A stretch of DNA of 64,000 nt, taken from contig CAYTNV010000013.1 of assembly GCA_964439395.1 (NCBI GenBank), positions 26,059 to 90,058 on the forward strand, in the 5' to 3' direction. This stretch comes from JAUUSJ01 sp964439395. Lineage in GTDB: Bacteria; Bacillota; Clostridia; Lachnospirales; Lachnospiraceae. Below, one piece after another: positions 1 through 8,706 of the stretch (the stretch's first letter is position 1; the number at the start of each line of letters is the position of its first letter). Position numbers and translations under genes: made by a program. The notes under the pieces were generated by a model, which had not been told where the DNA came from, did no database searches, and saw nothing but the letters and a program-made list of their open reading frames with translations.

Positions 1-83
1 ATTAATTCCTACCTATTCAAAAAAATTTTTTCTAAATATAATTTGACATCTAAAAGCAATGTCATCTAAAGGAGGTATATTCT

Positions 84-1016
84 ATGAAGCAGGAGCCATC
101 CTTTCAGTTAAAAGAAATTCGCCCTCACGGAACAAAAGCATTCCCTTGTGCAATCTATCAAACTCGCGCTCTAGAAAAGGGAACTTTCGTAAAGCATCAT
201 TGGCATGATGAAATTGAAATCTTATATTTTGCAGATGGTGATTTTCGACTGGATGTGAATATGGAATCTTTTTTTATTCGCTCACAATGTCTCTATTTCA
301 TTAATCCAGGAGAAATTCATGGCATTATAACAGAAAGAAACGGAAGTTTTGGAGAGGATGCAATTGTCTTTCACCCAAATATTTTGAGCTTTGAATCCTA
401 CGATGCAACGCAAACCGAGCTACTTCAACCACTTCAAAATGGAAATTTACTTTTTCCGCGCTGTATCTTTCCAGAGCATCCTGCTTTTTATCCAATTTTG
501 GAAACATTTGCCGACATTATTCAGGCTTTTGGGCATCATCTTCTCGGAAATGATCCACCAAAAGACGGTGCTATTACGAATGACTTAATTACCCAGCTTT
601 ACACAAAATCATCTCTACTTCGTATTTTAGCAATTTTATCTTCTTATCATCTTTTTACATCGATGAAAAAACATCCTGATAAAAAAGTAGAAGATGTAAA
701 AACTGTAGTTGCCTACATAAAAGAAAATTATAAAGAAAAAATTTATGTCAAAGATTTAGCTTCCATTATCAATGTAAACGAACAATATTTTTGCCGTTTT
801 TTCAAAAAAGTGATTGGGCGCTCACCGATGGAATATGTGAATGAATATCGCATCAAGCAGGCAATTTATTTTTTGGAAAATTCTGATTTACCTATTATGG
901 AGATTTGCTTAGAATGTGGCTATAATAATACTGGAAATTTTCTGCGAGAATTTAAAAAATATACAAATATGACGCCTCTTCAGTATCGTAAACTTTTTTT
1001 ATCGAATATGAAATAA
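84..1016 (+). CDS. AraC-family transcriptional regulator with cupin sensor domain
   Basis: 310 residues. Residues ~35-80 look like an AraC-type cupin (HHWHDEIEILYF, then INPGEIHGI), the usual small-molecule or sugar sensing fold. Residues ~205-305 form the double helix-turn-helix, with the typical second-helix pattern EICLECGYNN and the closing MTPLQYRK. A strong AAAGGAGG ribosome site lies 8 bases before the ATG, which fixes the start. The gene converges on the two GH13 glucosidase genes, so it may regulate this alpha-glucoside island, but that is inferred from position only. The family assignment is secure; the ligand is unknown. Confidence 0.9.
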   Translation: MKQEPSFQLKEIRPHGTKAFPCAIYQTRALEKGTFVKHHWHDEIEILYFADGDFRLDVNMESFFIRSQCLYFINPGEIHGIITERNGSFGEDAIVFHPNILSFESYDATQTELLQPLQNGNLLFPRCIFPEHPAFYPILETFADIIQAFGHHLLGNDPPKDGAITNDLITQLYTKSSLLRILAILSSYHLFTSMKKHPDKKVEDVKTVVAYIKENYKEKIYVKDLASIINVNEQYFCRFFKKVIGRSPMEYVNEYRIKQAIYFLENSDLPIMEICLECGYNNTGNFLREFKKYTNMTPLQYRKLFLSNMK

Positions 1017-1035
1017 TCCATTTCATATTTAGAAA

Positions 1036-1250
1036 TCTATAGGTTTTGAAACAGATAGAGCAGACGCCGAGAGAGCAAGCAAATATATTCTGCACAAATA
1101 CGTTTCATTCTCATATTTTTGCTACTTCGCCTATTTGAGGAATTTTAAGCGTGTTCGAACAAAGTAAGCTTGCTCTAAATCCCATAAATAGGCGGAGTAG
1201 CGAAAATTGTAAAATGCAACGTGTTTGGAATTCAAAACCTATACTTGAAA
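1036..1250. repeat. Foldback intergenic repeat, copy A of a dispersed family
   Basis: An element bounded by inverted ends: TATAGGTTTTGAA near 1039 and TTCAAAACCTATA near 1230. The interior carries a second inverted pair (TTTTTGCTAC..CGCC against GGCGGAGTAGCGAAAA) and the 19-mer GACGCCGAGAGAGCAAGCA (1063-1081), which recurs exactly at 57911-57929. The stretch 1117-1210 is clearly related to 58213-58310. It contains no open frame and sits between converging genes. This fits a MITE-like or REP-like non-autonomous repeat, possibly also acting as a bidirectional terminator. Confidence 0.6.
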
Positions 1251-1259
1251 TAATAAATT

Positions 1260-2924
1260 TTATTTCTTATAAAGTACAAATGCCTCATAAGGCTTTAACA
1301 TAACCTTACCTACATAAGTATTGTCTAAATTAGAAATGAGACAATCTGCATTTTCAAATTCCTCTGGAATCTGGAACTCTACTTCTTTATCTGTAAAGCT
1401 ACATACGACAAGTAATTTCTCATTTTCAAGAGTTCTTGTGTATACATATAATTCTTCGCTATCTTCTATTAATAATTCATATTTTCCATAAACAATAATT
1501 GGTGTTTTCTTTCTTAGCGCGATAAGCTTTTGATAGTAGTGAAAAACAGAATTTGGATCAGCAAGCTCTGCCTTGGCATTGATTTCTTTATAATTAGGAT
1601 TTACTTTGATCCAAGGAGTTCCTGTTGTAAATCCAGCATTCTCACTATCATCCCATTGTACGGGAGTTCTTGCATTATCGCGGCTCTTATTTATAATACA
1701 AGGCCAAAATAGTTCGTGAGAAACTTGGCCACTCTCACACCATTCCTCATAGGCATGAATACTCTCGATATCTCTAAAATCAGCAGGAGTTTCAAATGGA
1801 TAGTTTGTCATACCAAGTTCCTCCCCCTGATAAATATAAGGAGTCCCCTGCATCATATGAAGGCAGGTTGCAAGCATTTTAGCGGAAACTTCACGGTACT
1901 CTGGTCTGTCATCTCCAAATCTGGATACGGCTCTTGGCTGATCATGGTTATCCCAAAACAGACTATTCCAAGCCTTTCCATATAATTCTGTCTGCCAGCG
2001 ACTCATCGTTTTTTTGAGAGTGGTAAGAGGAATTTTTTCATCTGTCCATTTTGCATATTTTTTATCACTTTCTACATGCTCGAACTGAAATACCATGTTT
2101 AACTCGCCAGCATCCTCACCTGCATATAATTTTGCCTGCTCTACTGTGACTCCGGCAGTCTCACCTACTGTCATAATATCATATTTAGATAAAACCTTCT
2201 CATTCATCTCCTTTAAGTACTCGTGAACATGTGGTCCATGGATACAATAAGGCGAAAAGTCACCATAGAAATCTGTCACTACACCATCAGGCATCTCTTC
2301 TGTCTTAGAGATCATACTGATTACGTCCATACGGAAACCATCGATTCCTTTTTCACACCACCAAGTCATCATATCAAATACTTCTTTTCTCACAGTAGGA
2401 TTATCCCAATTTAAGTCAGGTTGTTTTTTAGAAAATAAATGTAAATAATACATTTTAGTTTGTTCATCATACTGCCATGTAGAACCTCCAAAACAAGCTC
2501 CCCAATTATTTGGAGCACTTCCATCTTCCTTTGGCTCTCTCCAAATATAATAGTCACGATATGGATTGTCTTTTGATTGTCTACTCTCCATAAACCATCG
2601 ATGCTCGTCAGATGTATGGTTGACTACTAAATCCATGACAATACGAATTCCTCTTTTATGAGCTTCCAAAAGCATCTCATCAAAATCTGACATTGTTCCA
2701 AACTCATCCATAATATCTTGATAATCGCTAATATCATAGCCGTTATCATCGTTAGGAGATTTATAAACTGGTGAAAGCCAAATAACGTCAATTCCAAGCT
2801 CTTTTAAATAATCTAATTTACTTGTAATACCTTTTAAATCTCCCACTCCATTTCCAGTGCTATCCTTAAAACTTCTAGGATAGATTTGATAAATAACTGC
2901 CTCTTTCCACCATGTTTTTTTCAT
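1260..2924 (-). CDS. GH13 alpha-glucosidase, oligo-1,6-glucosidase type
   Basis: 554 residues, the normal length for GH13 subfamily 31. The conserved blocks are visible: MDLVVNH (~97-103), GFRMDV with nucleophile D200, VGE with acid/base E255, and DNHD with D328. QPDLNWDNP is typical of bacterial oligo-1,6-glucosidases and dextran glucosidases. The residue after the nucleophile is Val, which in this subfamily goes with alpha-1,6 (isomaltose-type) cleavage. There is no signal peptide, so it should act in the cytoplasm on oligosaccharides imported by the neighbouring ABC system. It follows a paralogue of the same length by 29 bp and is probably co-transcribed with it. The exact substrate is inferred. 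Confidence 0.9.
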   Translation of the reverse strand: MKKTWWKEAVIYQIYPRSFKDSTGNGVGDLKGITSKLDYLKELGIDVIWLSPVYKSPNDDNGYDISDYQDIMDEFGTMSDFDEMLLEAHKRGIRIVMDLVVNHTSDEHRWFMESRQSKDNPYRDYYIWREPKEDGSAPNNWGACFGGSTWQYDEQTKMYYLHLFSKKQPDLNWDNPTVRKEVFDMMTWWCEKGIDGFRMDVISMISKTEEMPDGVVTDFYGDFSPYCIHGPHVHEYLKEMNEKVLSKYDIMTVGETAGVTVEQAKLYAGEDAGELNMVFQFEHVESDKKYAKWTDEKIPLTTLKKTMSRWQTELYGKAWNSLFWDNHDQPRAVSRFGDDRPEYREVSAKMLATCLHMMQGTPYIYQGEELGMTNYPFETPADFRDIESIHAYEEWCESGQVSHELFWPCIINKSRDNARTPVQWDDSENAGFTTGTPWIKVNPNYKEINAKAELADPNSVFHYYQKLIALRKKTPIIVYGKYELLIEDSEELYVYTRTLENEKLLVVCSFTDKEVEFQIPEEFENADCLISNLDNTYVGKVMLKPYEAFVLYKK

Positions 2925-2953
2925 AAAGTTCTCCTTTCTCTAAACACAATACT

Positions 2954-4618
2954 TTACATCTCTAAAACTAATACTTGATAACCATGCATTATAATAGTGT
3001 TATCTTTTTCATTTATATCTTTATAATTATTAATTAAAACCTTTTTATAAGCTCCAGGTAAAATGATTTCTTGCTCTTCTCTCTGATAATTTCCAATGAC
3101 AAGTAACGTTTTATCTGCTTTTCGGTAATAAGCCATTAAATTATGTTGTTCCTCAAAAACCGGCTCTAAATCTCCGTAGACAACCGTTTCTTTATAATTT
3201 TCATTTTTTCTAAGAGAAATCAATTCTTTATAAAAGCTTCTAACTGAATCGGGATTTTCCATCTGAGCAGCTACATTAATTTCAGTATAATTTGGATTCA
3301 CAGCAAGCCAAGGAGTACCTTTTGTAAATCCTGCATTTTCACTATTATCCCACTGCATCGGAGTTCTCGCATTATCGCGGCTAAATTTTTCTACCACCTT
3401 CAACGCCTCCTCCTCAGATAAACCAGCATCGAGGCAAACCTGATATTGATCTAAACTAGAAATATCATCTATCTGGTCGATAGAAGTAAACCTAGTATTT
3501 TCCATTCCCAATTCCTGTCCTTGATAGAGAAACGGAAGACCGCGAAGCATAATATTTAGAGCGGCCAACATTTTTTTACTTGCTGAGCAGCAGTCCTCTG
3601 CTGGAATATAGCGACTAACTCCTCTAGGCTCATCGTGATTTTCAATAATATTAGACAACATACCGATATCACCAATTTTTCTCTGTGCTTCAAAGCAACA
3701 TCTCTTATAGTCATCGGCAGTAATTGGCTTTGCATCATACCATCCCTTATCACTGGATCCAAAAATTGCCTCATTAAAATCAAACATACTGGAAAAGTAT
3801 CCATTATCTCCAATAAAATCTGGAAGCTCACCTGGTTTTTCATTAAATACTTCTCCGACAGAAAATGCATCATATTTCTGAAATGTGCGGTCTCTCATCT
3901 CACCTAAAAATTCGCCGATTCCTTCTGCCTCTTTTAACATTTGATCAATACTTGCCAGACCATCATTGCGGTCAACTTTATAATCTCTAAATGGAAGCAT
4001 CTTCTTAATATTAATAATCGCATCAATGCGAAAACCTCCAAGCCCCTTATCCAACCACCAGTTAATATTTTTATAAACTTCCTCACGCACTTCTGGATTT
4101 TCCCAATTTAAATCAGGTTGTTTTTTATGAAAAACATGTAAATATTGTTTATCTGTTCCGGGCATATCCTCCCATACTGATCCACCAAAATAAGAGCGCC
4201 AATTACAAGCAGGCTGTTCAGAATTTTTGTCACGCAAATAGAAAAATTTTCCATATTTCCCATCTGGGTCTTCACAAGCTTTTTTAAACCATTCATGTTC
4301 GTCAGAACAGTGATTGACAACTAAATCCATTAAAATGTACATTTCTCTCTTTTTTGCCTCTGCAATTAATTTATCCATATCTTCCATCGTTCCAAAACGA
4401 GGATCAATAGCATAATAATCTGCGATATCGTATCCCTGGTCTGCCAAAGGAGAGCGATAGCATGGAGAAAGCCATATAATATCGACTCCCAAATCCTTTA
4501 AATAGTCTAATTTACTAATTATTCCTGGAATATCACCAATTCCATCTCCGTTTGAATCATAAAAGCTTTTTGGATAGATTTGATATGCTACCTTATCATG
4601 CCACCATTTTCTCTGCAT
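2954..4618 (-). CDS. GH13 alpha-glucosidase, alpha-1,4 (maltase-like) type
   Basis: 554 residues, paralogous to the next gene downstream. The catalytic blocks are MDLVVNH, GFRIDA (nucleophile D199), VGE (E256) and ENHD (D329). Here Ala follows the nucleophile instead of Val. In GH13_31 a small residue at this point goes with alpha-1,4 specificity, so this copy is predicted to cut maltose or maltodextrin bonds while its neighbour cuts alpha-1,6 bonds. It is cytoplasmic, with no leader. It is first of the two-gene glucosidase unit and is separated from the transporter operon upstream by a terminator hairpin at 4883-4910. Family certain; specificity split inferred. Confidence 0.9.
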   Translation of the reverse strand: MQRKWWHDKVAYQIYPKSFYDSNGDGIGDIPGIISKLDYLKDLGVDIIWLSPCYRSPLADQGYDIADYYAIDPRFGTMEDMDKLIAEAKKREMYILMDLVVNHCSDEHEWFKKACEDPDGKYGKFFYLRDKNSEQPACNWRSYFGGSVWEDMPGTDKQYLHVFHKKQPDLNWENPEVREEVYKNINWWLDKGLGGFRIDAIINIKKMLPFRDYKVDRNDGLASIDQMLKEAEGIGEFLGEMRDRTFQKYDAFSVGEVFNEKPGELPDFIGDNGYFSSMFDFNEAIFGSSDKGWYDAKPITADDYKRCCFEAQRKIGDIGMLSNIIENHDEPRGVSRYIPAEDCCSASKKMLAALNIMLRGLPFLYQGQELGMENTRFTSIDQIDDISSLDQYQVCLDAGLSEEEALKVVEKFSRDNARTPMQWDNSENAGFTKGTPWLAVNPNYTEINVAAQMENPDSVRSFYKELISLRKNENYKETVVYGDLEPVFEEQHNLMAYYRKADKTLLVIGNYQREEQEIILPGAYKKVLINNYKDINEKDNTIIMHGYQVLVLEM

Positions 4619-4880
4619 TGTTCTTACCTCCTATCAAAAATTTATACTTTATCGTGCAAAGCATGCTCACTTATAAAAATATGAAATGCGATATGTTACT
4701 AAATATACTTTTTTAACTTCTTTTCTTTCTATTCCTTTCGATATGCATGCCCTTTCTTTTTTTATAAATTATATTATAAAAGATGGGGTGATATTTGTCT
4801 TACACTTCTATGATTAAAAATTACGATATTTTGACTTTTTTCTAAAAATATAACGGAAAAAAACATTTAAAAAAACTAAA
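4619..4880. other. Intergenic leader of the glucosidase pair
   Basis: About 260 bases of very A+T-rich sequence between the transporter terminator and the start of the second glucosidase gene, where transcription of the pair should begin. GGAGG-type bases lie just before the ATG. I see no convincing -35/-10 pair and no recognisable catabolite-repression operator by eye. Confidence 0.4.
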
Positions 4881-4910
4881 AATGGGATACCAGAAAAATC
4901 TGGCATCCCA
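4872..4910 (-). terminator. Intrinsic terminator of the sugar ABC operon
   Basis: Read on the minus strand, TGGGATGCCAGA and TCTGGTATCCCA form a 12-bp stem with one mismatch and a tight A/T loop. A T-rich run follows (complement of the A runs at 4872-4882). It lies 100 bases after the MalG-type permease gene and ends that transcription unit. Confidence 0.85.
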
Positions 4911-5010
4911 TCAAGATTAAGGATTACTCTTTAAAATACTTTTAATTTATAAATAAAAAAACTACATATTATAAGTTTTAATAAGGTTTAACTCATGCAC
5001 AGCCTCAACA

Positions 5011-5868
5011 TTACTTAATTGCGCCATCAACCATACCTTGAATAATCTGCTTCTGAGCAAACAAGAATAAAATAATAATTGGAATCATTGCCAAGAATGC
5101 TGCTGAAAGAATCAAATCCCACTGCTTTACAAAAGATCCAACAAAGCTGCTTACCGCAACTGGGAGAGTCTTAATATTTCCATTCAAACCTAACATTAGA
5201 GATGGAAGTAGATAATCATTCCAAATCCAAATACCATTTAAGATTAATACAGTAACCTGCACTGGCTTTAAAAGAGGAAAGATAATTCTAAAAAAAGTTC
5301 CCTCTGGAGAACAACCATCAATCCAAGCCGCCTCCTCAAGCTCATAAGGAACTCCCTTTACAAATCCATGAAGAATAAATACAGACATGGAGCCTCCAAA
5401 TCCTAAATATGCAAAGATAATTCCTTTATAGCTCTGCAACATATTAATTCCCAAGAAACTAGATAACTCTCTAAATGTTGATAATAGAGGAAGCATAACT
5501 ACCTGGAAAGGAATAACCATAGCAGATACAAATAACATAAAAATAAAATTAGACCATTTTGTCTTATTACGAACTAAAACCCACGCTGCCATACTGGAGC
5601 ATACTGTTAATAAAATTAAAGAGACCGCTGTAATAAATAGAGAGCTAAAAAATGAATTCCAATAATTAAAGCTCTGATTATGAATTACATTTGTCATGTT
5701 TGTAAAAAACTGTCCCCAATTCTTTGGCAAAGAAATAGGACTAATAACGATATCTGCACTTGTTTTTGCTGAATTCAGTACTACTAATAAGAAAGGAGCC
5801 AACATAATAATTGTAATAATAATCCCTACAATCTCTGCTATCAATGTTCTTGTCTTTTCCGCTTTCAT
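5011..5868 (-). CDS. Carbohydrate ABC transporter permease, MalG/AraQ family
   Basis: 285 residues with about six hydrophobic segments: N-terminal anchor at ~10-32, then segments near 75-97, 107-130, 140-165, 195-215 and 255-277. The ATPase-docking EAA loop is clear around residue 180 (EEAAWIDGCSPEGTFFRI). This is a CUT1-family inner permease. Its start overlaps the stop of the MalF-type gene by one base (TAATG), so translation is coupled. No sugar ABC ATPase is encoded here; CUT1 systems of Firmicutes often share one MsmK-like ATPase made elsewhere. Confidence 0.93.
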   Translation of the reverse strand: MKAEKTRTLIAEIVGIIITIIMLAPFLLVVLNSAKTSADIVISPISLPKNWGQFFTNMTNVIHNQSFNYWNSFFSSLFITAVSLILLTVCSSMAAWVLVRNKTKWSNFIFMLFVSAMVIPFQVVMLPLLSTFRELSSFLGINMLQSYKGIIFAYLGFGGSMSVFILHGFVKGVPYELEEAAWIDGCSPEGTFFRIIFPLLKPVQVTVLILNGIWIWNDYLLPSLMLGLNGNIKTLPVAVSSFVGSFVKQWDLILSAAFLAMIPIIILFLFAQKQIIQGMVDGAIK

Positions 5869-6905
5869 TACATCTCAACCTCCTTCTTCTTACTAATGGA
5901 TACCTGGGTCAAAGAAACGATTGCTAAAATGATAAAAAATACAACAGCCTTTGTCTGACCGAGTGCATACTGATTTTTACCAATCGCCGTATTATAAATA
6001 TTCAATGCTAAAAATTCTGTGGATTGCACAATTTTTCCACCTAGCTGTCTACTAGGCGCACCGTTTGTAATTGCTAAGTTCAAGTCAAACTGTTTAAATG
6101 AATTAACTAATGTCAGAAAAATACATACTGTAAATGTATTTGCAATCATAGGCATCTTAATTTTAAACAATGTTGTCATATTATCTGCACCATCTACACC
6201 TGATGCCTCTAATACATCCTTTGGAACACTCTGTAAACCAGTTACATAAATCATCATAATATAACCAGCGTACTGCCATGTACTAACAATTAAGATGGCA
6301 AGTAATGCTAAATTAGGATCGGATAACATCGAACTTCCGCCAAGCACGCTAACCATTACCTTATTAAAAATAAACTGCCATACATAACCTAATACGATAC
6401 CACCAATCAAGTTTGGCACGAAAAAGGCTGCTCTATAAAAATTCTTTCCTTTTACTTTTGACGTACATAAAAGCGCAAGACAAAATGCTACAACATTTAC
6501 AAGAATCATGTTAATAACTGTAAAAATAAACGTTACAATAAAAGAATATACATAGTCTTGTGTTTTAAACATTTTTATATAATTTCCAAGACCTACGAAA
6601 TGTTCAAATTTTACACCGTTCCAGTCTGTCATGGAATAGAAAATACCACATGCAAATGGAATCAAAACTGTCACAGCAAAAGTAAATACTAATGGAAGTA
6701 AAAATAATATATTAATAATCATTCTATGATTTTTTGTCGGCACCAAATAAATGCCAGCAATCAATACAATAATACCAATGAGCAAAATACTGCCCCGCAT
6801 TGGATTTCCACTCTTTGTCAAATCCAAAAATAGTGCAAAACCTATTGCTGCAATTCCAGCAATAATCCCAATAAGGGATATTGTTTTTTTACCAGCTCCA
6901 TTCAT
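5868..6905 (-). CDS. Carbohydrate ABC transporter permease, MalF/UgpA family
   Basis: 345 residues. Two extra N-terminal membrane segments (~8-28 and ~38-56) precede the usual six. The EAA loop occurs near residue 235 (DVLEASGVDGADNMTTLFKI). With the MalG-type partner it should form the channel of an importer for maltose or alpha-glucosides; the substrate is inferred from the two GH13 enzymes downstream. A strong ribosome site (AAAGGAGG) precedes the ATG. A hairpin between this gene and the binding-protein gene would lower permease expression relative to the binding protein. Confidence 0.93.
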   Translation of the reverse strand: MNGAGKKTISLIGIIAGIAAIGFALFLDLTKSGNPMRGSILLIGIIVLIAGIYLVPTKNHRMIINILFLLPLVFTFAVTVLIPFACGIFYSMTDWNGVKFEHFVGLGNYIKMFKTQDYVYSFIVTFIFTVINMILVNVVAFCLALLCTSKVKGKNFYRAAFFVPNLIGGIVLGYVWQFIFNKVMVSVLGGSSMLSDPNLALLAILIVSTWQYAGYIMMIYVTGLQSVPKDVLEASGVDGADNMTTLFKIKMPMIANTFTVCIFLTLVNSFKQFDLNLAITNGAPSRQLGGKIVQSTEFLALNIYNTAIGKNQYALGQTKAVVFFIILAIVSLTQVSISKKKEVEM

Positions 6906-6962
6906 GATTTTATTCCTCCTTTTTTTCTTATCTCCCTGGCTATATCATTGTCTTTCAGAAAA

Positions 6963-6987
6963 GATGAGCGGCCTTAAACCGCTCATC
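6963..6987 (-). terminator. Intercistronic hairpin between binding protein and permeases
   Basis: A perfect 9-bp stem (GATGAGCGG / CCGCTCATC) with a 7-base loop, followed on the minus strand by TTTTCT. It sits in the 167-bp gap between the binding-protein gene and the permeases. Such hairpins act as partial terminators or 3' stabilisers, so that the binding protein is made in excess of the channel. Confidence 0.7.
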
Positions 6988-7072
6988 CACTAGTTTCTCT
7001 TTCAACTCAACATATTGCATTCTATCCCTTTTTAGCTGGAATATAGCTTCCGCTGTTTTATAAGATTATATA

Positions 7073-8383
7073 TTAATTAGAAGCGATATAATCTGCAATT
7101 GCTGTCTTCATACTATTAACAAAACCAGCTTTATCTAAATCCCCTTTTGCATACAACTCAAATACAGCACCTGTTGCATTTTGAGCAATACCTTCTTTTT
7201 GATATAGCCAATCCCAAGCATATGTATTTCCAGACTGGATATATGGAAGCATACTAGCTGCTAAAGGAGTAGATGGCTCAAGATTGCAAGATTTATAAGG
7301 AGATACCATACCACATTGATTTACGATACAATCCTCACCCTCATCTGTCATAGCAAAATCTTTAAAAAATGCTTTACAAGCATCAATTTTATCACTGTCT
7401 TTATAAATTCCCCAGAAAGAAGGAGCATCAACAAGAATACCAGGAGTATCTGTAGATGACATAGCATTTGGTGCTAAACCACATTCAAATGTTGCATCAT
7501 AATCTGGAAGAGAAGGATCAATCCAGTTACCCTGTGTAATAAAAGCAGCTTTTCCCTGCGCCCATAATGCTAACTGATCATCATATGTACCAGAAATTAA
7601 AATATTAGGATCTGCATATTTAAATAATAGTCCAATCCAATCAGCAAACTCACCCATACGGGTCTCATCGATCTCACCAGAATTTACCTGGTCAAGATAT
7701 GTTGTATCTCCACGTTTAACTCCCTGTGCATAATAAGTAGCCATCATATGATTACCTGTAGACCAGTACATTTGCCCAGACTCTGCTGCCACCGAACAAA
7801 CTGCCTGAATTCCTAACTCATCCTTCATGCTATCAATTTTTGCAAAAGCTTCCTCGTAAGCTTTTATATTTGTTAATTTCGCTGGATCAACTCCCGCCTT
7901 ATCCAAAATATCCTTATTATAAGCTAGCCCAATTCCCTCTACTGCAAATGGGAACCCATAAACTTTTCCATCATCTCCTGTAAATGCATAATCCGTGTCA
8001 GAAATCCACTCTTCTCCATCTAATGGCTCTAACCAATCTTTAAAAGATTGATAAGAATCTGGAGCAAATACAAAGATATCTGGCATATTGCCCGCAGCAT
8101 AATAGTTCTTCAACTGACCATTAATATCTACACCTCCGCCGAGAGACTCAATCACAATCTCTTGTCCAGTCTTTTCTTTATATTTCTCTGCGTATTCCTT
8201 TAATTGAGAATCAATCTCAATTTTTCCGTTTACGAGACGAATGGCATCATTGCTCGCCTTTGTGCCGCTTGAATTTCCACTGTCACCGCTACCTGAATCT
8301 GTACCACCGCATCCTATTAAGGAAGCTGCGATCAAAGATCCTGCTAATAATGTTGCTAATACTTTCTTTTTCAAAATGCTCAC
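7073..8383 (-). CDS. Extracellular sugar-binding lipoprotein (ABC SBP family 1)
   Basis: 436 residues. The N-terminus is a lipoprotein signal with lipobox LIGC, giving lipid-modified Cys25, followed by a Gly/Ser/Asp-rich linker to about residue 45. The mature part resembles family 1 binding proteins, with NMPDIFVFAPDSY and the GKAAFITQGNW hinge-region motif. It should capture the oligosaccharide outside the membrane and hand it to the two permeases encoded downstream. Alpha-glucoside specificity is inferred from the GH13 neighbours. Confidence 0.93.
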   Translation of the reverse strand: MSILKKKVLATLLAGSLIAASLIGCGGTDSGSGDSGNSSGTKASNDAIRLVNGKIEIDSQLKEYAEKYKEKTGQEIVIESLGGGVDINGQLKNYYAAGNMPDIFVFAPDSYQSFKDWLEPLDGEEWISDTDYAFTGDDGKVYGFPFAVEGIGLAYNKDILDKAGVDPAKLTNIKAYEEAFAKIDSMKDELGIQAVCSVAAESGQMYWSTGNHMMATYYAQGVKRGDTTYLDQVNSGEIDETRMGEFADWIGLLFKYADPNILISGTYDDQLALWAQGKAAFITQGNWIDPSLPDYDATFECGLAPNAMSSTDTPGILVDAPSFWGIYKDSDKIDACKAFFKDFAMTDEGEDCIVNQCGMVSPYKSCNLEPSTPLAASMLPYIQSGNTYAWDWLYQKEGIAQNATGAVFELYAKGDLDKAGFVNSMKTAIADYIASN

Positions 8384-8548
8384 CTCTTAAAAAATTGCTT
8401 ATGAATTATGAATAATTGCTCTGATATTTTTTACTTCTCCTAATAATAAAAAATATCTGTAGAGGAATATCCGTATATCCTCTTCTACATTTCTTATATT
8501 AATTTTAACAAAAAAAACATATTTTCTATAACAATTTAACAACCTTAG

Positions 8549-8576
8549 CTTATAAAAAATAAACTTATATAGTCAA
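8549..8576 (-). promoter_or_regulatory. Putative sigma-A promoter of the sugar-binding/permease operon
   Basis: On the minus strand, TTGACT (8571-8576) is separated by 16 bases from TATAAG (8549-8554), about 165 bases before the binding-protein start. The remainder of the 323-bp gap is A+T-rich, and I recognise no operator in it. Confidence 0.4.
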
Positions 8577-8656
8577 TATTTCTTATTTTCATAATGTTTT
8601 CAAATAAATTTTTATATTTTTAGTGAAAATCACTCCATTATTATTCAAAAAAACAA

Positions 8657-8697
8657 AAACTGTTCAAAAGGATTTTTTCTTTCCTTTTAAACAGTTT
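8657..8697 (-). terminator. Intrinsic terminator after the YesMN-linked binding protein
   Basis: AAACTGTTCAAAAGG and CCTTTTAAACAGTTT can pair into a long stem (one mismatch). On the minus strand it is followed by a T-rich run (8646-8656 complement). It lies about 10 bases after the stop of the second binding-protein gene. Confidence 0.8.
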
Positions 8698-8706
8698 AGC
8701 TTTTCT

